From Anthopleura xanthogrammica (lineage: Eukaryota; Cnidaria; Anthozoa; Actiniaria; Actiniidae), in the NCBI GenBank assembly GCA_964019055.1, contig OZ025206.1, forward strand, positions 16,589,291 to 16,653,290: DNA of 64,000 nt, written 5' to 3'. The notes beneath the pieces are model-generated. The model searched no databases. It was not told the DNA's origin and worked only from the letters and a program-made list of their open reading frames with translations. Made by a program: the position numbers and the translations under genes. Shown here piece after piece: positions 1-24,100 of this stretch. The number at the start of each line of letters is the position of its first letter. The first letter of the stretch is position 1.

Positions 1-39
1 CGCGTGAAACCATACAATTTGTTGTCGGAACAAAATAGG

Positions 40-157
40 GTTTTGTGGATGCCAATCAAAGTGTTTCCATGACATTGTCAGAAAACAAAACAATTTTTTA
101 AAAGGCCACATCTATATGGAATGCCATGGAAACGCCTTGATTGACATCCACCAAAAC
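40..157. repeat. Fold-back MITE-like element, family 1, copy 1
   Basis: About 118 bp with ~36-bp imperfect terminal inverted repeats. The left end reads GTGGATGCCAATCAAAG and the right end is its inverse (CTTGATTGACATCCAC), both followed inward by TTTCCATG-like sequence. A second copy lies at 10547-10658. No coding capacity. It sits in the cyclophilin intron after exon 8. Confidence 0.7.
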
Positions 158-300
158 ATACCATACTACTGATTGAGCAACATCACAAGTAATGTCAATT
201 TTTTTTTCAAAAAACAGATTTCATGTTTTTTCCATGATCTACAGTTAAAGTAAAAAAAGTCGTAACTGGTACACTTGGGCTATGTATTTGCTGTACTTAC

Positions 301-3300
301 CCACTAGTCTCACCATCATCATCATCTTTACCATTATCACGTTTCTCTTTTCGTTTTTCTTTCTTGGTCTGTTTTTCTTTTTTCCTCTTCTTTTCTTTCT
401 TTCTCTTTCTTTCTTCATCTGAAGATTCACTCTCACTTTCAGACTCATTCGACGGAGAAACCTGCCGCTTCTTTTTCAATTTTTCAGCTGTGGAAAAGAA
501 CAAGAAAAACCTGATTGTATGAGACAATGTGCAATGGAATAATAATGGATGGTAAGTGAAATTACAACTAATGCAACAACAACCAAAATTGCTAGAAAAA
601 GAAAATGCAATCATGTCTCACAAACAACTTGGGTTTTAAGATGTCTTTGTATTTGATTATCATTATGATGTCAATAAAACATCCTTCCACTCTAAAATCA
701 TTATTTTTATTCCCATTTTTCAGGAAACTTGACCATTGTACATGTGAGAGAAAAGATTGATTAGTTGTTCTTACCTTTTGCTTTTGATTTTTGAATAAGT
801 TCTCCACAATTCTCGATTTTTATATCAGCTATTGGGCGGCTTTTGTCATTGGTTGGCTGGTTTTCAATATCTTGCACAATCTCAATACCTTGGATGACAT
901 GGCCAAACACCACATGGATACTACAAAAGAAGAAATGAGACTAGTTAAGCGGTGTTTCCAGGTTCATACATGGACTGTATAGCATCTGCCAGAGGAACTT
1001 TTCACATGCATTCAGTTTGACCCTGTTACAGTGAGGACACTCGAACCATGAATACTTTGAGGTTTTTTCATACTTTTTTTCTCCTTTATCCCTTATGTGA
1101 ATCAATTGGAAATATGATTTATTTTCAACAATAAGATTACTTGAGTTCAGTGCTTCATTTTCAGAAGGTTTGAAGCAGTAGAAAGTTCATAAAATAAAAA
1201 ATATAAAAACATCAAGTGTTCATGGTTCGAGTGTCCTCACTGCTGCGCCACTGCTATACTTTGTGGTGGCGATTACTAATGCCATTTGGGAGGGGGCGGG
1301 GGAGGAAGGGTAGTATGCCAAAAACCAAATATTTAAGTATGATATAGTGAGTTTTTGCACTTATCCACTCCACTATTTGGTAAGTGTCTGGACAGGAGGA
1401 AAACCAGAGAACCTGTAGAGAAACCCTTGAGTCAAGGGAGACCCCATTACATCATCACAAGTGATGCCAAGTCCAGGAATCAAATCAGAGACCCCAGCGA
1501 TGAGAGCTACTGCTACACTGCCCTTGCACTAGTTAGTACTTATTTGACTATACTTGTTCTTTTCAATGTAGTTTTCTCATAAACATATTATTAATCTTAC
1601 CCATTAAGATGTGGTGTTGGTTGTGTTGTTCTATGAGAAAGAATTGCATCATTATTAAATAGCAAGGTAATTTCACACGCTATGATTGGTCAATTTGCAG
1701 TCCATAAGTTACGGTACGGACCGAAAATCAAAATTTAGTAGTATGCCTTGCCATATAATAAATATCTTACAGATTTTTGTTGTTTTACTTTCTTTTAAAA
1801 TATTCATATTTTTGATTGTTAACACCTCTAAAGAGGGGGTGGATATCCACCCAATACACCCCCCCCTGCATAAACCCCTGATGGTATATATCATTATAGG
1901 TTTACTTATGCTAAAATTCACCACCTTCCATACATCAGTTCACTGGTCAAACACAAAGCATTCAACCAATGCTGCAAGGTTCAAATTCGAATAATCGTTT
2001 GAAACTACCTTGCAGCCTCAATTAAATATTTTGTCTATGACCAGTGAACCGATGTAATGGAAGGTGGTAAATAAGTTGGTAAGGTATGCTTGACAAATGT
2101 TTTGTATGGCATTGTACTACCGGTAGCAGGGGTTTCAATAATATTTTAAGTAGTTTGATGGGATTCAAATGTAGGCGTCTGTTTCCACTAATTTTAATTC
2201 ATAGTTATCGAGACTGATTCGTAAAATAGCCAGAGGTATAAAGTTAAGTAACCTGCGATCGACCATTGGTAGAAACCCCTGGGTAGACTTTTAATGATCT
2301 GATCTTGGGACCCATATGCTCAGGTAAACTAGGGTCCAAAGTTTTTGTGGCTACTAACTATTTGAAAGTGCATTTTCTGTCCTTTTTTACAACACACACA
2401 TCCCAAGAATAGTATACTGTAGTATTGGTTATCATTTACTGTTGTAACTCACATGAAAAACTGTGAACCATTAGTATTGGGGCCTCTGTTTGCCATGGAT
2501 AAAAGCATTGGTCTGTCATGCGTGAGGTCAAAACCCTCATCTAAAATACAATAAAAGAGAAGTAAGGTATCTATTTGTTCATCAGTGACATTTTTGGTGT
2601 TTCCAAAAAAGACAAATGCATGAAGAGTATTGAATGATTCATGCCCAGAAATAGAGAAGGATCATTAAAGCAAAGGAGGTATACCTGTGTAATACCATAA
2701 AATATAATCAAAAATACTGCCTAGACTACATAATGTAAAATGCTAGCCAAAAGTTGATTGGTTCAATAACAAAGGAAAATATTTTTTTCAGCAACATAAG
2801 TGAGCCATAATCATTTTGTTATTAGCAATTATCTAATCCTTCTTTATATGAATTTAAGTCTAAATATTTTTTACATCTTACCATTGAAGGTACCACCATA
2901 TATGGACTCTCCACCTGTGCCATTTCCTGCAGAATGACATGAAAATTGGAATCAAAATGTATTTTTATCAATGTTCTTCTTTTGTGAGATTGTGAGCAAG
3001 GTACATTGTGGTCTAGTACAAACATCTATTGTTCATCATGCCTTAAATGGGCTTGTTTGTATAATACAATAGGTGAACCAGAATACATCGTGTTTAGCTT
3101 AGAAAAGATCTAGATACCTGCAGTAAAATCCCCTCCTTGGATCATGAAATCTTTGACAACTCTGTGGAAGGGGCATCCCTTGAAGTGAAGGTGTTTGCCA
3201 GTGACTTTCCCTACACCTGCATCTCCTGAAAAAGATGTGACAAAAAGAATGGTCACAGGTAAACAAAACAATGTCTATATAAAAACTAAATACTATATAC

Positions 3301-4892
3301 CCAGGATAGCGATGGTCACAATGGAATAGAAATGCTTGGAGGGCGCAAAAAATCTTGAAAGCTTAGGGGCTTTAGCAAAATCTAAAGGACACCTTGAAAT
3401 CTTGAGGCCTTCTGGAAATAACTTCATGGTAACAAAACAAATGAAATTTTTTGAAAGGTTCAGGTGAGAGTAGTATAAAATTTGAAGACTAGCTATCATT
3501 GAATACCCAGATAACCTAATACATGTTTCACCCCCTTTATCTTCCATCCCAACCCCCAAAAAGAGCAAAATGATACTAATGAATCAAGTTCAAATATACT
3601 ATCAGAAATACCTGTACAAAGAGATCTAAAGTTCTCACAAGTCCTTGGGCATATGTCAGCAAACAACTCAAAGATGATTCTTCCAGCTGAAACAATAGAA
3701 AAGTATGTCATAAAGAACAACCTGCATTGGACTGTGGGGAGAGGGGGTGGGCTAGGTGGCAGTGACATATGATAATCCAAGCCACTTAATGTTACAGAAA
3801 CTAGAGTTTGATGCAGAGGTTTCAATAGAAGGTGGCTATCTGCGATTGATCGCTGGGTACTTCAACTCTCACTGCTGGCTATTTCAGGATCAAATGGACA
3901 ATCATTAATAATAATCTAGTGAAGAACACAGCCACCTATTTTGTCAAGAGAGCCTGCCACCTTCTAAACTGCAGCTGTCAACACTATTTGGAGAATGAAG
4001 CATACAGCAATAGCAGCAGTCACTGATTGTTCTTTCTTTCTTGCTGGTTTTATCCAATCAGCTGACTTCAATATAGTTTAAATAAATAAGCTATATGCAA
4101 TAGCTTTAATAGCTTTACTCCTTAGACAAAATACACTATACAAGGATGCAATGCTACAGATGCTGATGCACCTATCAGCCGGTTTCCGGGGGAGGGGGGC
4201 TAACCCTGGGTTAACTAGGGAGATATGTGGGGCATTACAGAGTGTTTGGACATGAACATTGTCCCTTGGGTAGGGAAAAATGCTTGACTTTGCTCCAGTT
4301 ATCTCAACCTAAAGCTACTTTCTCTCAAATGATCGGAGATAGTCGTTCATGGAAGACTCTAACCAGGGGACTTTGAAAACAAAGATTTCCCCATCCCCCA
4401 AAGAATATCATGAAGTTTGTTTCTAGTATTTTACAATCCCCCTGGTTAGCCCCCTCCCCCGGGAAAGCCGCTGATAGTTGCATAAAGCGATTCAAGAATC
4501 AAGCGATTCAGTAATCTAATCAACTTTTTGAAAACAATAGATTGGGTTTTCGACATTGAACTGGATTTTGTATGCGAGAGACAAGCATAATTTATCTTTA
4601 TCAGCAAAAGCTTAAGACAAATCAGTGTTGAAAGATCAAAAGGTCTAAACTGTCTCTTCCACGTGCTGTCAAAACAAAATCAAACAGGACGCAGTTTATG
4701 ACCACTGAACTTTATCCCGAATAAACACCCAATAAATAAATAAAAATGCAAAATTACTTCAACTGGGGTCTCCATAAGGTAGTAATAGATCTATAACAGG
4801 CAGGATAATGAGAGTTCAATACCTTTTTCGCCGTTAATGGTGACATCAAAGAAGCATCTTGGTCTGTAACCCTTGGCTTTAGGAACCGCCAT
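301..4892 (-). CDS. PPIG: Cyclophilin-type peptidyl-prolyl isomerase, PPIG-like (5' part, runs off left edge)
   Basis: Spliced minus-strand model; exons 4892-4823, 3686-3612, 3225-3118, 2926-2882, 2540-2453, 1630-1601, 920-775 and 487-301, all with GT-AG borders and consistent phase (749 nt, about 249 residues). The start is the ATG at 4892 ([17 protein letters not shown]). Residues 1 to about 175 are a complete cyclophilin fold: [15 protein letters not shown] carries the catalytic Arg, Phe and Gln, followed by [20 protein letters not shown] and HVVFGHV. The CypA Trp position is His (PTPHLNG), as in large nuclear cyclophilins. Exon 8 starts an acidic-serine then Lys/Arg/Glu-rich tail, typical of PPIG/NKTR proteins that associate with splicing factors and RNA polymerase II. 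Family role: proline cis-trans isomerisation in the nucleus. The rest lies left of the window, so PPIG versus another long cyclophilin is not settled. Divergent from VPS16. Confidence 0.9.
1029..1242. repeat. Fold-back MITE-like element in a cyclophilin intron
   Basis: About 214 bp with ~30-bp inverted ends: CAGTGAGGACACTCGAACCA on the left, the inverse TGGTTCGAGTGTCCTCACTG on the right. The interior is AT-rich. No second copy was found in the window. Confidence 0.75.
1385..1537 (-). mobile_element. tRNA-derived SINE-like repeat, copy 1
   Basis: Read on the minus strand it has a tRNA-like head with a degenerate B-box (TTTGATTCCTGGAC) and then the GGTTTCTCT...GGTTTTCCTCC body shared with copies at 9318, 11490 and 15187. 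Pol III promoter and SINE class are inferred from box spacing and dispersal. Confidence 0.55.
1917..2071. repeat. Fold-back MITE-like element, family 2, full copy
   Basis: About 155 bp with ~33-bp inverted ends (CACCACCTTCCATACATCAG left; inverse of ACCACCTTCCATTACATCGG right, then TTCACTGGTCA in both). A one-ended copy with the same CTTTCCATACATCGGTTCAC lies at 13446-13523 in a VPS16 intron. Confidence 0.75.
4171..4477. repeat. Fold-back MITE-like element in cyclophilin intron 1
   Basis: About 307 bp bounded by imperfect inverted repeats of ~37 bp: CTATCAGCCGGTTTCC then a G-run and GGGCTAACC on the left, the inverse on the right. The middle is unique sequence without an ORF. Confidence 0.7.
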
Positions 4893-5290
4893 CTTGGATT
4901 ACGGCCAAACTACCTCATGGGATACCACAGGTAGCCCAAGCTTGGTTCTTGAGTCAGTATGTTACAGCAGGGAAGGAGGGAGGTGGGTTACAGTAAATTA
5001 CAAACCCCTTTTTTCAAAGATTTTTTGAAAATTATTTAGTTTAACTTTCTTTTTTTGTTTTCTTAGCTAGAACAATGTTTTAGTCGTTTTAGCCGAATCA
5101 AAAAATTAGCGAGGAAAAACCAAGCTTGGGCTCCCTGCGTCATACGGGACACCTCTGAACAGTGAACAGTGTGTTAGTGGGCTCGAGGAAGTCGTCTAAT
5201 GTTATTAGAGGGGGTGATGTACCAGGTTTAAATGACTCTAATGGTATCCTAATAGACTAATAAGGTCATTCTGGTGTACGGATCAGGATC
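4893..5290. promoter_or_regulatory. Probable bidirectional promoter between cyclophilin and VPS16
   Basis: The two start codons diverge with 398 bp between them, so both promoters and 5'UTRs must lie here or in 5'UTR introns. Most of the gap is covered by an inverted-repeat pair (about 4918-4949 and 5113-5150) sharing AGCCCAAGCTTGGTT. No convincing TATA box was seen. Transcription start sites cannot be placed from sequence. Confidence 0.5.
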
Positions 5291-16409
<11,119 letters not shown>

Positions 16410-16587
16410 AATTCCTGAAAACGTAGAAGGACGGAATGTAATAAGGTGATTTGGTAAATTCAAATTGACCAACGAAAGTGATTGGATGAAACTCGTACAC
16501 AAATAGTATCCGAGTAGAGTCGGAGAAATAGAACCCAGGCCCTACTCGGAGACCTCTGTGACCAGAAGCGAATGAAGTATTACTCTT

Positions 16588-16740
16588 CAGAGGGTCGAGT
16601 TGCCATCATAGTGCATTGTGGGACAGTTTTAGGGGACACTGATTTCCAAGATGGCGCCTATTTCGTCCCCTAAAACAGTCCCACAATGCACCGTAATGCC
16701 AACTCGACCCAGTATTTCCTTTAACCTCGGAATGGCTGAT
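16588..16740. repeat. Fold-back MITE-like element, family 3, copy 2
   Basis: Arms GGGTCGAGTTGCCATCATAG / inverse of GGGTCGAGTTGGCATTACGG, with shared GCATTGTGGGAC and AAGATGGCGCC core. Its outer right end (CCTCGGAATGGCTGA) matches the outer arm of copy 1. Just downstream of the VPS16 stop, possibly within its 3'UTR. Confidence 0.8.
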
Positions 16741-17105
16741 TTTGAGCTCAAGTAAAAGAACGGCAAGGTGGTTTTAGGATAATGACTAAGTTAACTACAC
16801 TATCATAAACTGATCTAAAAACAACGAATTGTAAAAATAACAAATATCAAAGGAAATGTGCCCATCCAATACAGTCATATATAGCAATTTCAAGTTTTAT
16901 TAAAAACCTTTCAGCTTTTCTACGGCAAAAATACTTATCTTAACATTATATAACATCTTTCTATATAAAATTGAAAAAAACGTTCAAAGTAAACACTTCA
17001 TTTGCCTCATAAAACAAGGCGATTCAAATTCGTTGGGCGCCATCTTGGTTTTAGCAGTGTGTCTTGTCCCATGGGGAACTGCCTGAAGGAAATCCGGCAG
17101 TAAAG

Positions 17106-17241
17106 GTGCGGGCACACGGTGCAAATTTCGCGCAATATTGCATCCAATGTTGTTGAAGTAGGATCGTTTTGCGTCGTGTGACATGGCTCGCAACATCGAT
17201 TGCCTGCAATATTTCGCGCAATGTTGCACCGTGTTTCCGTA
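17106..17241. repeat. Palindromic TTGC-rich element
   Basis: About 136 bp with inverted arms ACACGGTGCAAATTTCGCGC left and inverse right, plus GCAATATTGCA/GCAATATTTCGC inside. Related in style to the family-5 elements at 10255 and 23803. Confidence 0.7.
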
Positions 17242-17819
17242 GCTTGAATGTAATATTTTTTTACATTTTTCTCGGTTTGTATAATGACACATTTTCCGCT
17301 AAGATTAGGGGTCCTTTCGTAGTCCCCAACATATCAACGTTATGAGCCCAACATCGGTTAGAAATTAACCATACTTTGCTCTGATACACCCAGAAAATCA
17401 ATATTAAGTATATACCCCTTAGTACTTTGGGTACCTGAAGGATAGCCATGACAGCAACAAAACAAAAGCTTATAGCTGTTGAAGATATTTGTCTCTTTCG
17501 TTGTCAGATAAGACCACTAATGAGAAGCCTAAGTTGAACCTAATTACCTTAGTTGTCTTTAGCATCATATCTGTCTGTTATTATCTTTTCATTTAATTTA
17601 TCTATGGCTTGTACCTTGCGTATATACATAACTATATATATACACAAATAAATAAGCTGGCACTTCTTGTTACGATGTTCAAGTGTTCCAAGCACGAAGT
17701 GGATGATGGACTACCATCGGTGTACATCTAAGCACCAATATTTTTATACAAATTTACGTTAATCTTCTAGGTGATTTGGTGCCTTTAAAAATAACTTAGC
17801 GATAAAGTCATGTCTTGAT

Positions 17820-18190
17820 AAAAACGTTGCCATACAGGATTGGCCAATAAGATAGTAAGATGGTTTCCATGGAAATAAAAAATTCTAAAACAGCGTAATA
17901 GCCAATAAAAAGTTGGTGTTGTTGCCATGGAGATAACCTCACCATAAAGTGGAATGGTCCTACAAATAAAATATTCTTGTCCTCAAGAATGAGAAGGCTT
18001 CGCTGAAAATGTAAACTGTTTCCATGGATACAATTCTGGCAATAAAAACTGTTTGGTTTCCAAGGAGACAACATAACGGAAGTTACGGCCAACAAAACGT
18101 ATTTCGTCTCCATTGAGTTTACAGCCAAAACGTAAGTCTAGCTGATCGATCTCGTTTCTATGGAGACAGAAGTATGGAAGCAAACTAAAC
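17820..18190. repeat. Degenerate tandem repeat around GTTTCCATGGAGACA, semaphorin 3' flank
   Basis: Five or six diverged units of roughly 45-75 bp, each with a GCCAATAAAA-like word and a GTTTCCATGGAGATA-like near-palindrome (about 17858, 17926, 18018, 18057, 18110, 18155). It lies downstream of the semaphorin stop, so may be transcribed in its 3'UTR. Function unknown. Confidence 0.6.
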
Positions 18191-18366
18191 TTCTCCCGGA
18201 CAGTCAACGTGGATGAAATATCTGGTGCGTGACTGACGTGGTGTGCTGTAACACACGTACGACGAAATATTCACTGCAAAATAGCCGGCGAGTGAGCCGA
18301 TTCCTGAACAAAACAAATCTCCAACATAATATTCTGTCCTCCTCAAGCTAGCGTAGCCACTAGCAA

Positions 18367-21069
18367 CTATACAGGTTCTGGATTCTGTTTCTTTTGTTTT
18401 TTGAACACGTCTTTTAGTGACCGACTGGTGTTCGCTTCCACAACAACGGGCTGTAGTTTAGCACTACTGTTACGATCTTTGCTACTTTCGCTCGGGTATT
18501 CTACCCCATTTGTTCGTTCGTATTTACTTTCATTCGGGCTGTCTTGCATACTTTTGTTAAATGCTTTGGATACATCGAAGTTTTTTCTCCTTCGAATGAC
18601 GATGTAAGCCATGACAGCACATAAGACAAGTACGAGAACCCCGGTTACTATGGCGGCTCCGATCACGTCTCCTATCCGGTAACCAGTCTTGGTAGATGCT
18701 CCGTTTGTTCCCTCGTACTTATTAGCGATCGTTTTGCCTGGGGGAAAAAAAGGATAACATCAACAAGCCAAACCTTGGTCAGTCTTATATTTTCATTAAA
18801 TCAATCAATCATTCATTCATTCGCTTCCTACTTCGTTTATTCCTTCCTCCTTCCTATCTAAGTAAACTGGCTAAACTAGAAAGTATGTCTCGAGAAACAT
18901 GTTATTTTACCGCGCGAATGCTTCCTCGATGTTAGTTCCCAATTCAGCTATGTACAAAACCTTGCTATGTGCAAAACCTTGCTATGTGCAAAACCTTGCT
19001 ATGTGCAAGAAATTTTGCTTCCGAGAAACATGTGTCCTCGTTTGGCCAGAGCTTTAAGCCCTGGATAACAACCAAAGTCTTTCGTATCTACGATACTCTG
19101 AAAAAAAATATAGAAACACAGGACTTACTGTTGTCACATTTGCAAGGTTCATATTGGACCTGTTTAAAAGGACACTTCGGCATTCCCCGACATCTACGGG
19201 ACCGATGCATCAACCCCATGCCTTTCTCGTCATCACCCAACATGATTTTGAACGGTAAATCGCAACTACATTTTGACCACGTGTTCCACGACGGATCAAA
19301 ATCTGTTCCTAAGGAGAGCAATTACAGAAAATATAAGTTAATTGAATTATTGAGTACAATCTACCTAACCAATAGAGTGGTTTCACGCCAGCCATGGTGG
19401 AGGACAAGAATAACACAATGCAATGTTTCTTACAGAAAATTTCTTCTTTGCCCTACAACAGGGCTGCCTCGAAATCTCTCTATTGATGTAGAGACCCCTT
19501 GCTTAATTTGGAGCACAAAACAAAAGAATTTCAATCTCTTGAGAATTGGAAACCTATTGTTTTGTCCTCCAAACTGAGCTGCATTTCGACGTGCTGAAAG
19601 GGGTCTATATCAGTTATTCTACAAGACTGGAAGCCGATAGTAAACTCTCTGCAATGTCTTCCATCAGATATCCATTTTGATAGAGCGTTTTTCGTATGAA
19701 TGAAAAACACACGGTACTGACTTACAGCACATACACGGTACGACATGCCGTAACATTGAAATGGTTTCCCATTGTTTTCCAATAATTCTTCCAATCACAA
19801 CGCATAGTTACGGCTAAGTTAGATACGGTGCGGCTACAGTAAGGCTATACGGATTTGTTGTATCGTTTCCCACTCACGAAAACTGCTCTAAGCAACAGTT
19901 GTACAACCCTTAAAGGAGACAATTTAGATCTGGCTCATGAATGTGTTTGAATTACGTACGATATTGACTGAATTTTTTTTTAAAACGTAAGCAAGCGGCA
20001 ACACAAGTGAGAGAGAAGTTCGACTGAACTGGATAGAGTGAGGTCATGTGCTGAGGATCGAGTATGACGTATATACACTGTACTAATCACTGAACTAAGT
20101 AGTAAGACTCGAAGAGGTGAATCGCATTATATGACTGGATCAAACACGTGCTGTGAAAAAAGCTAAAAGGGAAAATAGCGACGATGGCATGATTGGATAG
20201 CAGACTATGGCCCGGTTTCAACATCGAATTTCACAACTGCTAAATCTAATGCAAATGAGCAAAACCTATTGTTTGACTTGATTTGCATTAGATTCGGCAC
20301 ATGTGAGATTCGACATCTAAACTGGAAGTAATACAAAAATGACAGTTACAAGACATGATGTAGAACAGAACCAACACAGATGAAATACGAACAAAATAAT
20401 ATTCTCATGCATGGGTTAAGTTAACCGTGGGTTAATGTTGAATACAGCATCGTTAATCACAATACAGGTTGATTACACATCCAACAACGTCCAATATCAT
20501 GCCATCAAAAGGTCCCGTGGGTGGGTATTAGTGACGCCAGTACTACCTTTAGTAGTTGCAGATGTATGCACAGTCTGTGTCGTTGTAGGCTTCACTGTTA
20601 CAGGATAACACTGCCTTTCTTGTTTCTTATCACCAGCACATGGTTTATCCACATCTTTACAATCCCGTATACGATGTTGTACCCCAACCAACTTGCACTT
20701 ACTCCACTCTGCCCAGTTACTCCATACTCCTGGGGGAACCGTGGGTGGAACTTGAACGAATTAAACACCAATTAAATTAAGAAACGAAAACAATGCAGCA
20801 AAATCAATCAAAACAATTCCAAATGTTCTCGTTGTGTTTCCTGTCCTGCCAGCCTTCGGTAGGGGTCTTTGTTTTCTTTTTTTCTTTTTTTTTTTTTTCG
20901 GTTCTAGACGTTTATGCTGGTTCAGGGAAGGCCTATTACCTTCTCTTTTATTCATTTTACTTTTATTTTATTGGGTTTAATATGGGCTTTTAATGGGTTC
21001 CTAGATAGGTGTCCCCAATTAGTTTACTATTATGTAAGTTAGATTTCTTACTGACACAGAAATAAAGTC

Positions 21070-21127
<58 letters not shown>

Positions 21128-24100
21128 TCTTTTTCCTTGTAATCAATGGATTCGATTCGAAACAAGAGAAATCCGGACTCAAAAAGCGGGATTGATTTAG
21201 TTAAGGATTTGTTTTAGTCCCAGTTTCTGCTCACTCCATGTACTACAAAAACAGCTGTTTGCTAATGAAGGGCAATACAAGTTGGTTGCTAGGCGAAAGG
21301 GTCTATAGTTTGATCCTCAACGACCTCACCCATTTGTGTCGGCTTCTCTCTTTCTCTCTTATCCGTGTAGTCGTTGTTACAATAGTTAGATTTCTACACG
21401 AATTGTTCGAATAACCTCGTGATGTCTTATCAATTATTCAAAAAGGATCTTAAAGGTTTAGGATGTAAGAAACTGTGTAGTCACCGCTTTCGGTGTCCTT
21501 ATCAGTATACGTTTTTTTACCACCCATTCATTTTAGAGCAGATTTCGTATGAGTGTGAAAAGTCACGGCTCACGGCACGGTTACGACGCGGAGCAGACAC
21601 GGCACCAAATTTGGAATGTTTTCTTACACGGCACGGCACGGCACGGCACGGCACGGCACGGACACAGGCACGGCACGGCACGGACACAGTCACGGCAAGG
21701 CGAAGCCAGTTCCGTAAGTTTTTCTTAGTTATACGAAAACTGCTCTAAAAGAAAATGTGGAAGTGTCATGGCAGCCGGGTTAGAAATATCCCGAGTTCCA
21801 AAGGTTCTCTCATTCCAGTTCTTTTCGGTCGTAGGATTCATTGTCGAGTTGTCTAACGTGATCAGTGGTGTTTGCTCAGGTACCAGAGAAGACCTCTGGG
21901 ACCCAGGGTAGAGTGAAAAAAAAACCATTAAACCTCATCCGCACCGCAACATTTTACATAGAATTTTGAACAAATACGGATAAAGTTGTAATACATTGGT
22001 ATTTTAAACTCACTTTTACAGGTTTGTTTGTGTTTAGTACAGTCAATCTTGTCTATCTTGGTGATGTTCAGAGTCATGTTAGTAAGGTCATGTCCCCGTA
22101 CAGAACACGTGTACATGACACGTACTGCTGTATTTTCCTGACCTAACACACCCATCGCTTCTGTCCACATCATTTGCTTCTTCTCTGGAAATGGTAAAAA
22201 AACAACAACACAGGACTGCTGGGTGAGATGTTATGGATTAATAAAAACTGGGATTCCTGTGGTAGGGGTATGCTCCAGTCTCTCTCGTTCACCTGTTCCT
22301 TAGGTAGATAAACTTATCACAACAAATATATAAACGAGCTGCTATCTATACCATTCAAAGAAAGTATTGAATTCATATCGTATTACAAGACTGAGTAGTG
22401 AGAAGGCAAAGGTTATTCACCTCATTCTTTTAAGAAAAATAATGAACAAAACTCCAGTCATCCTGACAACCTTAAACAAGTGCTCTGCAATGCTTACCTT
22501 TCAGCGGCTGATCCACACTACATTTCGTGTATTCGACGGAGTATCCATGGCAACGTCTTCCACCATTACTGGGTCGAGGGTTCATACACACTCGTAATCG
22601 CTTCTTTACACCGACTCCCAGTGTTACAGGACATGGACTCCATTCAGTCCACATGGTCCAGTTACCATGGATCACACCTTGGTTCAACCAGTTGGCTTCG
22701 CTTATCCAGGAAGATTTGTCAACTGCAAGATATAATGATGTGATGTGTCAATCTCTCGTGGTTTTCTTAACACTTTTCTCTTTAAAACATTTCATGTTGT
22801 CTAACTGCACCACAGGGAGCCCGATTTAGATAAAAGTAAAAGGTGAAAATAATTGGGGGAAAATCGCGTCTAATTAACTTTTCTAATTTGTGGTCAAGAT
22901 AATGGCCTCTATAATGCGGATGAGCAAAAAAAAAAATCCGTAAAAATTGCACTAGAAAATTATTTTTTCGCACGCGCCTTTTTTTTCCTATATAATTTTC
23001 CTATAGTATCCTGTGTGTGTATTTGTGTCAATCCCTACCACCATAACACCACTGACTTTGCACAAAGAGTTTACAGGAAGAACATTATGCCCTGGTTGTC
23101 GTACCTGTACACTGTTTGAGGTCGATTGCATTGCCTGGACAATCACTGGGGTCATAAGTGTTAAGACATGTTCTTCTTCGGCATTGGCATACGTTATCAT
23201 CTTCTTGGGTGCATACTTCCCATTTTGACCACTCGGACCATACCGCTGAAAATGAACACAAGCACTTCAGAATACTCTGGAGTGTTTGAATGGATACTGG
23301 GAGTGGAGTGAAGCGGAGGATAGGGGAGTGGAGGGGAGATGAGGGGAGGGGAGGGGAGGGGAAAAGAGAGGAGAAAAGAGAAGGCGAATGTCAATCAAAT
23401 AAGAAGCAATAAAAAAGATGGTAATCAATACTCACGTTTAGCAGAAGGGCATTTATTAAGAGACTGCTCCCATCCAGCGTTACTATCTCTGTAATGTATA
23501 AAGCAAACCGCATTTAGATCGTCAATATACACAAAGCAATTGATGCACATTTAGATACAGACACGCAGCAAGGAACGAATATTTGACCTGTTTTTCCATG
23601 AGGAGCAGCGCCCTGAGGACCATCCACAGTACGGATCGTTAGCTTGTATACAGGACCTGTAAGCATGAACCAAAACACACTCATGTAAGAATGAATGATC
23701 ACAGAGTTTCTCCCATCCCAAGCACAAGTGACGTACTCGCTCTTTGTTTCGCCCCGAGTACTATGTTAAACACCGCACTCACGACCAATGTGTTATGTGT
23801 ACTTGGGGCGCGGAAAAACGACCAACGAAATCGTGCAACTTGTTGCGCACTTGCGTTGTAAGTTGCAGAGCGAATGTGGCAAATTTTCTTCTTTGCAGAG
23901 AGTAGAAAGAGCTTCTACTTCGTGCAACAAGGTCGCACAACAAAAATGTTGTTGTGCACGGTGGTAATACTAGCAACGTTTACTTTGCAACTTGCAACGC
24001 GACAATTTTGCGCGACAAGTTGCACGATTTCATTTTGTTGCTCGTATTTCCGCGCCTTTAACCCTTCCTCACCATGAGGATTAATGGCTTCCCTATAAAC

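Larger units (their letters stand above)
16410..18366. other. Convergent intergenic / 3'UTR space between VPS16 and the semaphorin
   Basis: Both neighbouring genes end into this 1.96-kb interval. It holds a family-3 MITE, a palindromic element and a degenerate repeat tract (listed separately). No protein-coding exon is supported. Polyadenylation sites cannot be assigned with confidence. Confidence 0.7.

Noticed and set aside
3496..3825. Minus-strand 109-codon ORF containing part of the cyclophilin
   Set aside because: It reads through both splice sites of exon 2; only 3612-3686 is coding.
18969..19577. 202-codon plus-strand ORF
   Set aside because: Antisense to semaphorin exon 23 and its flanks; no recognisable domain, while the minus strand has a proper TSP1-like exon with splice sites.
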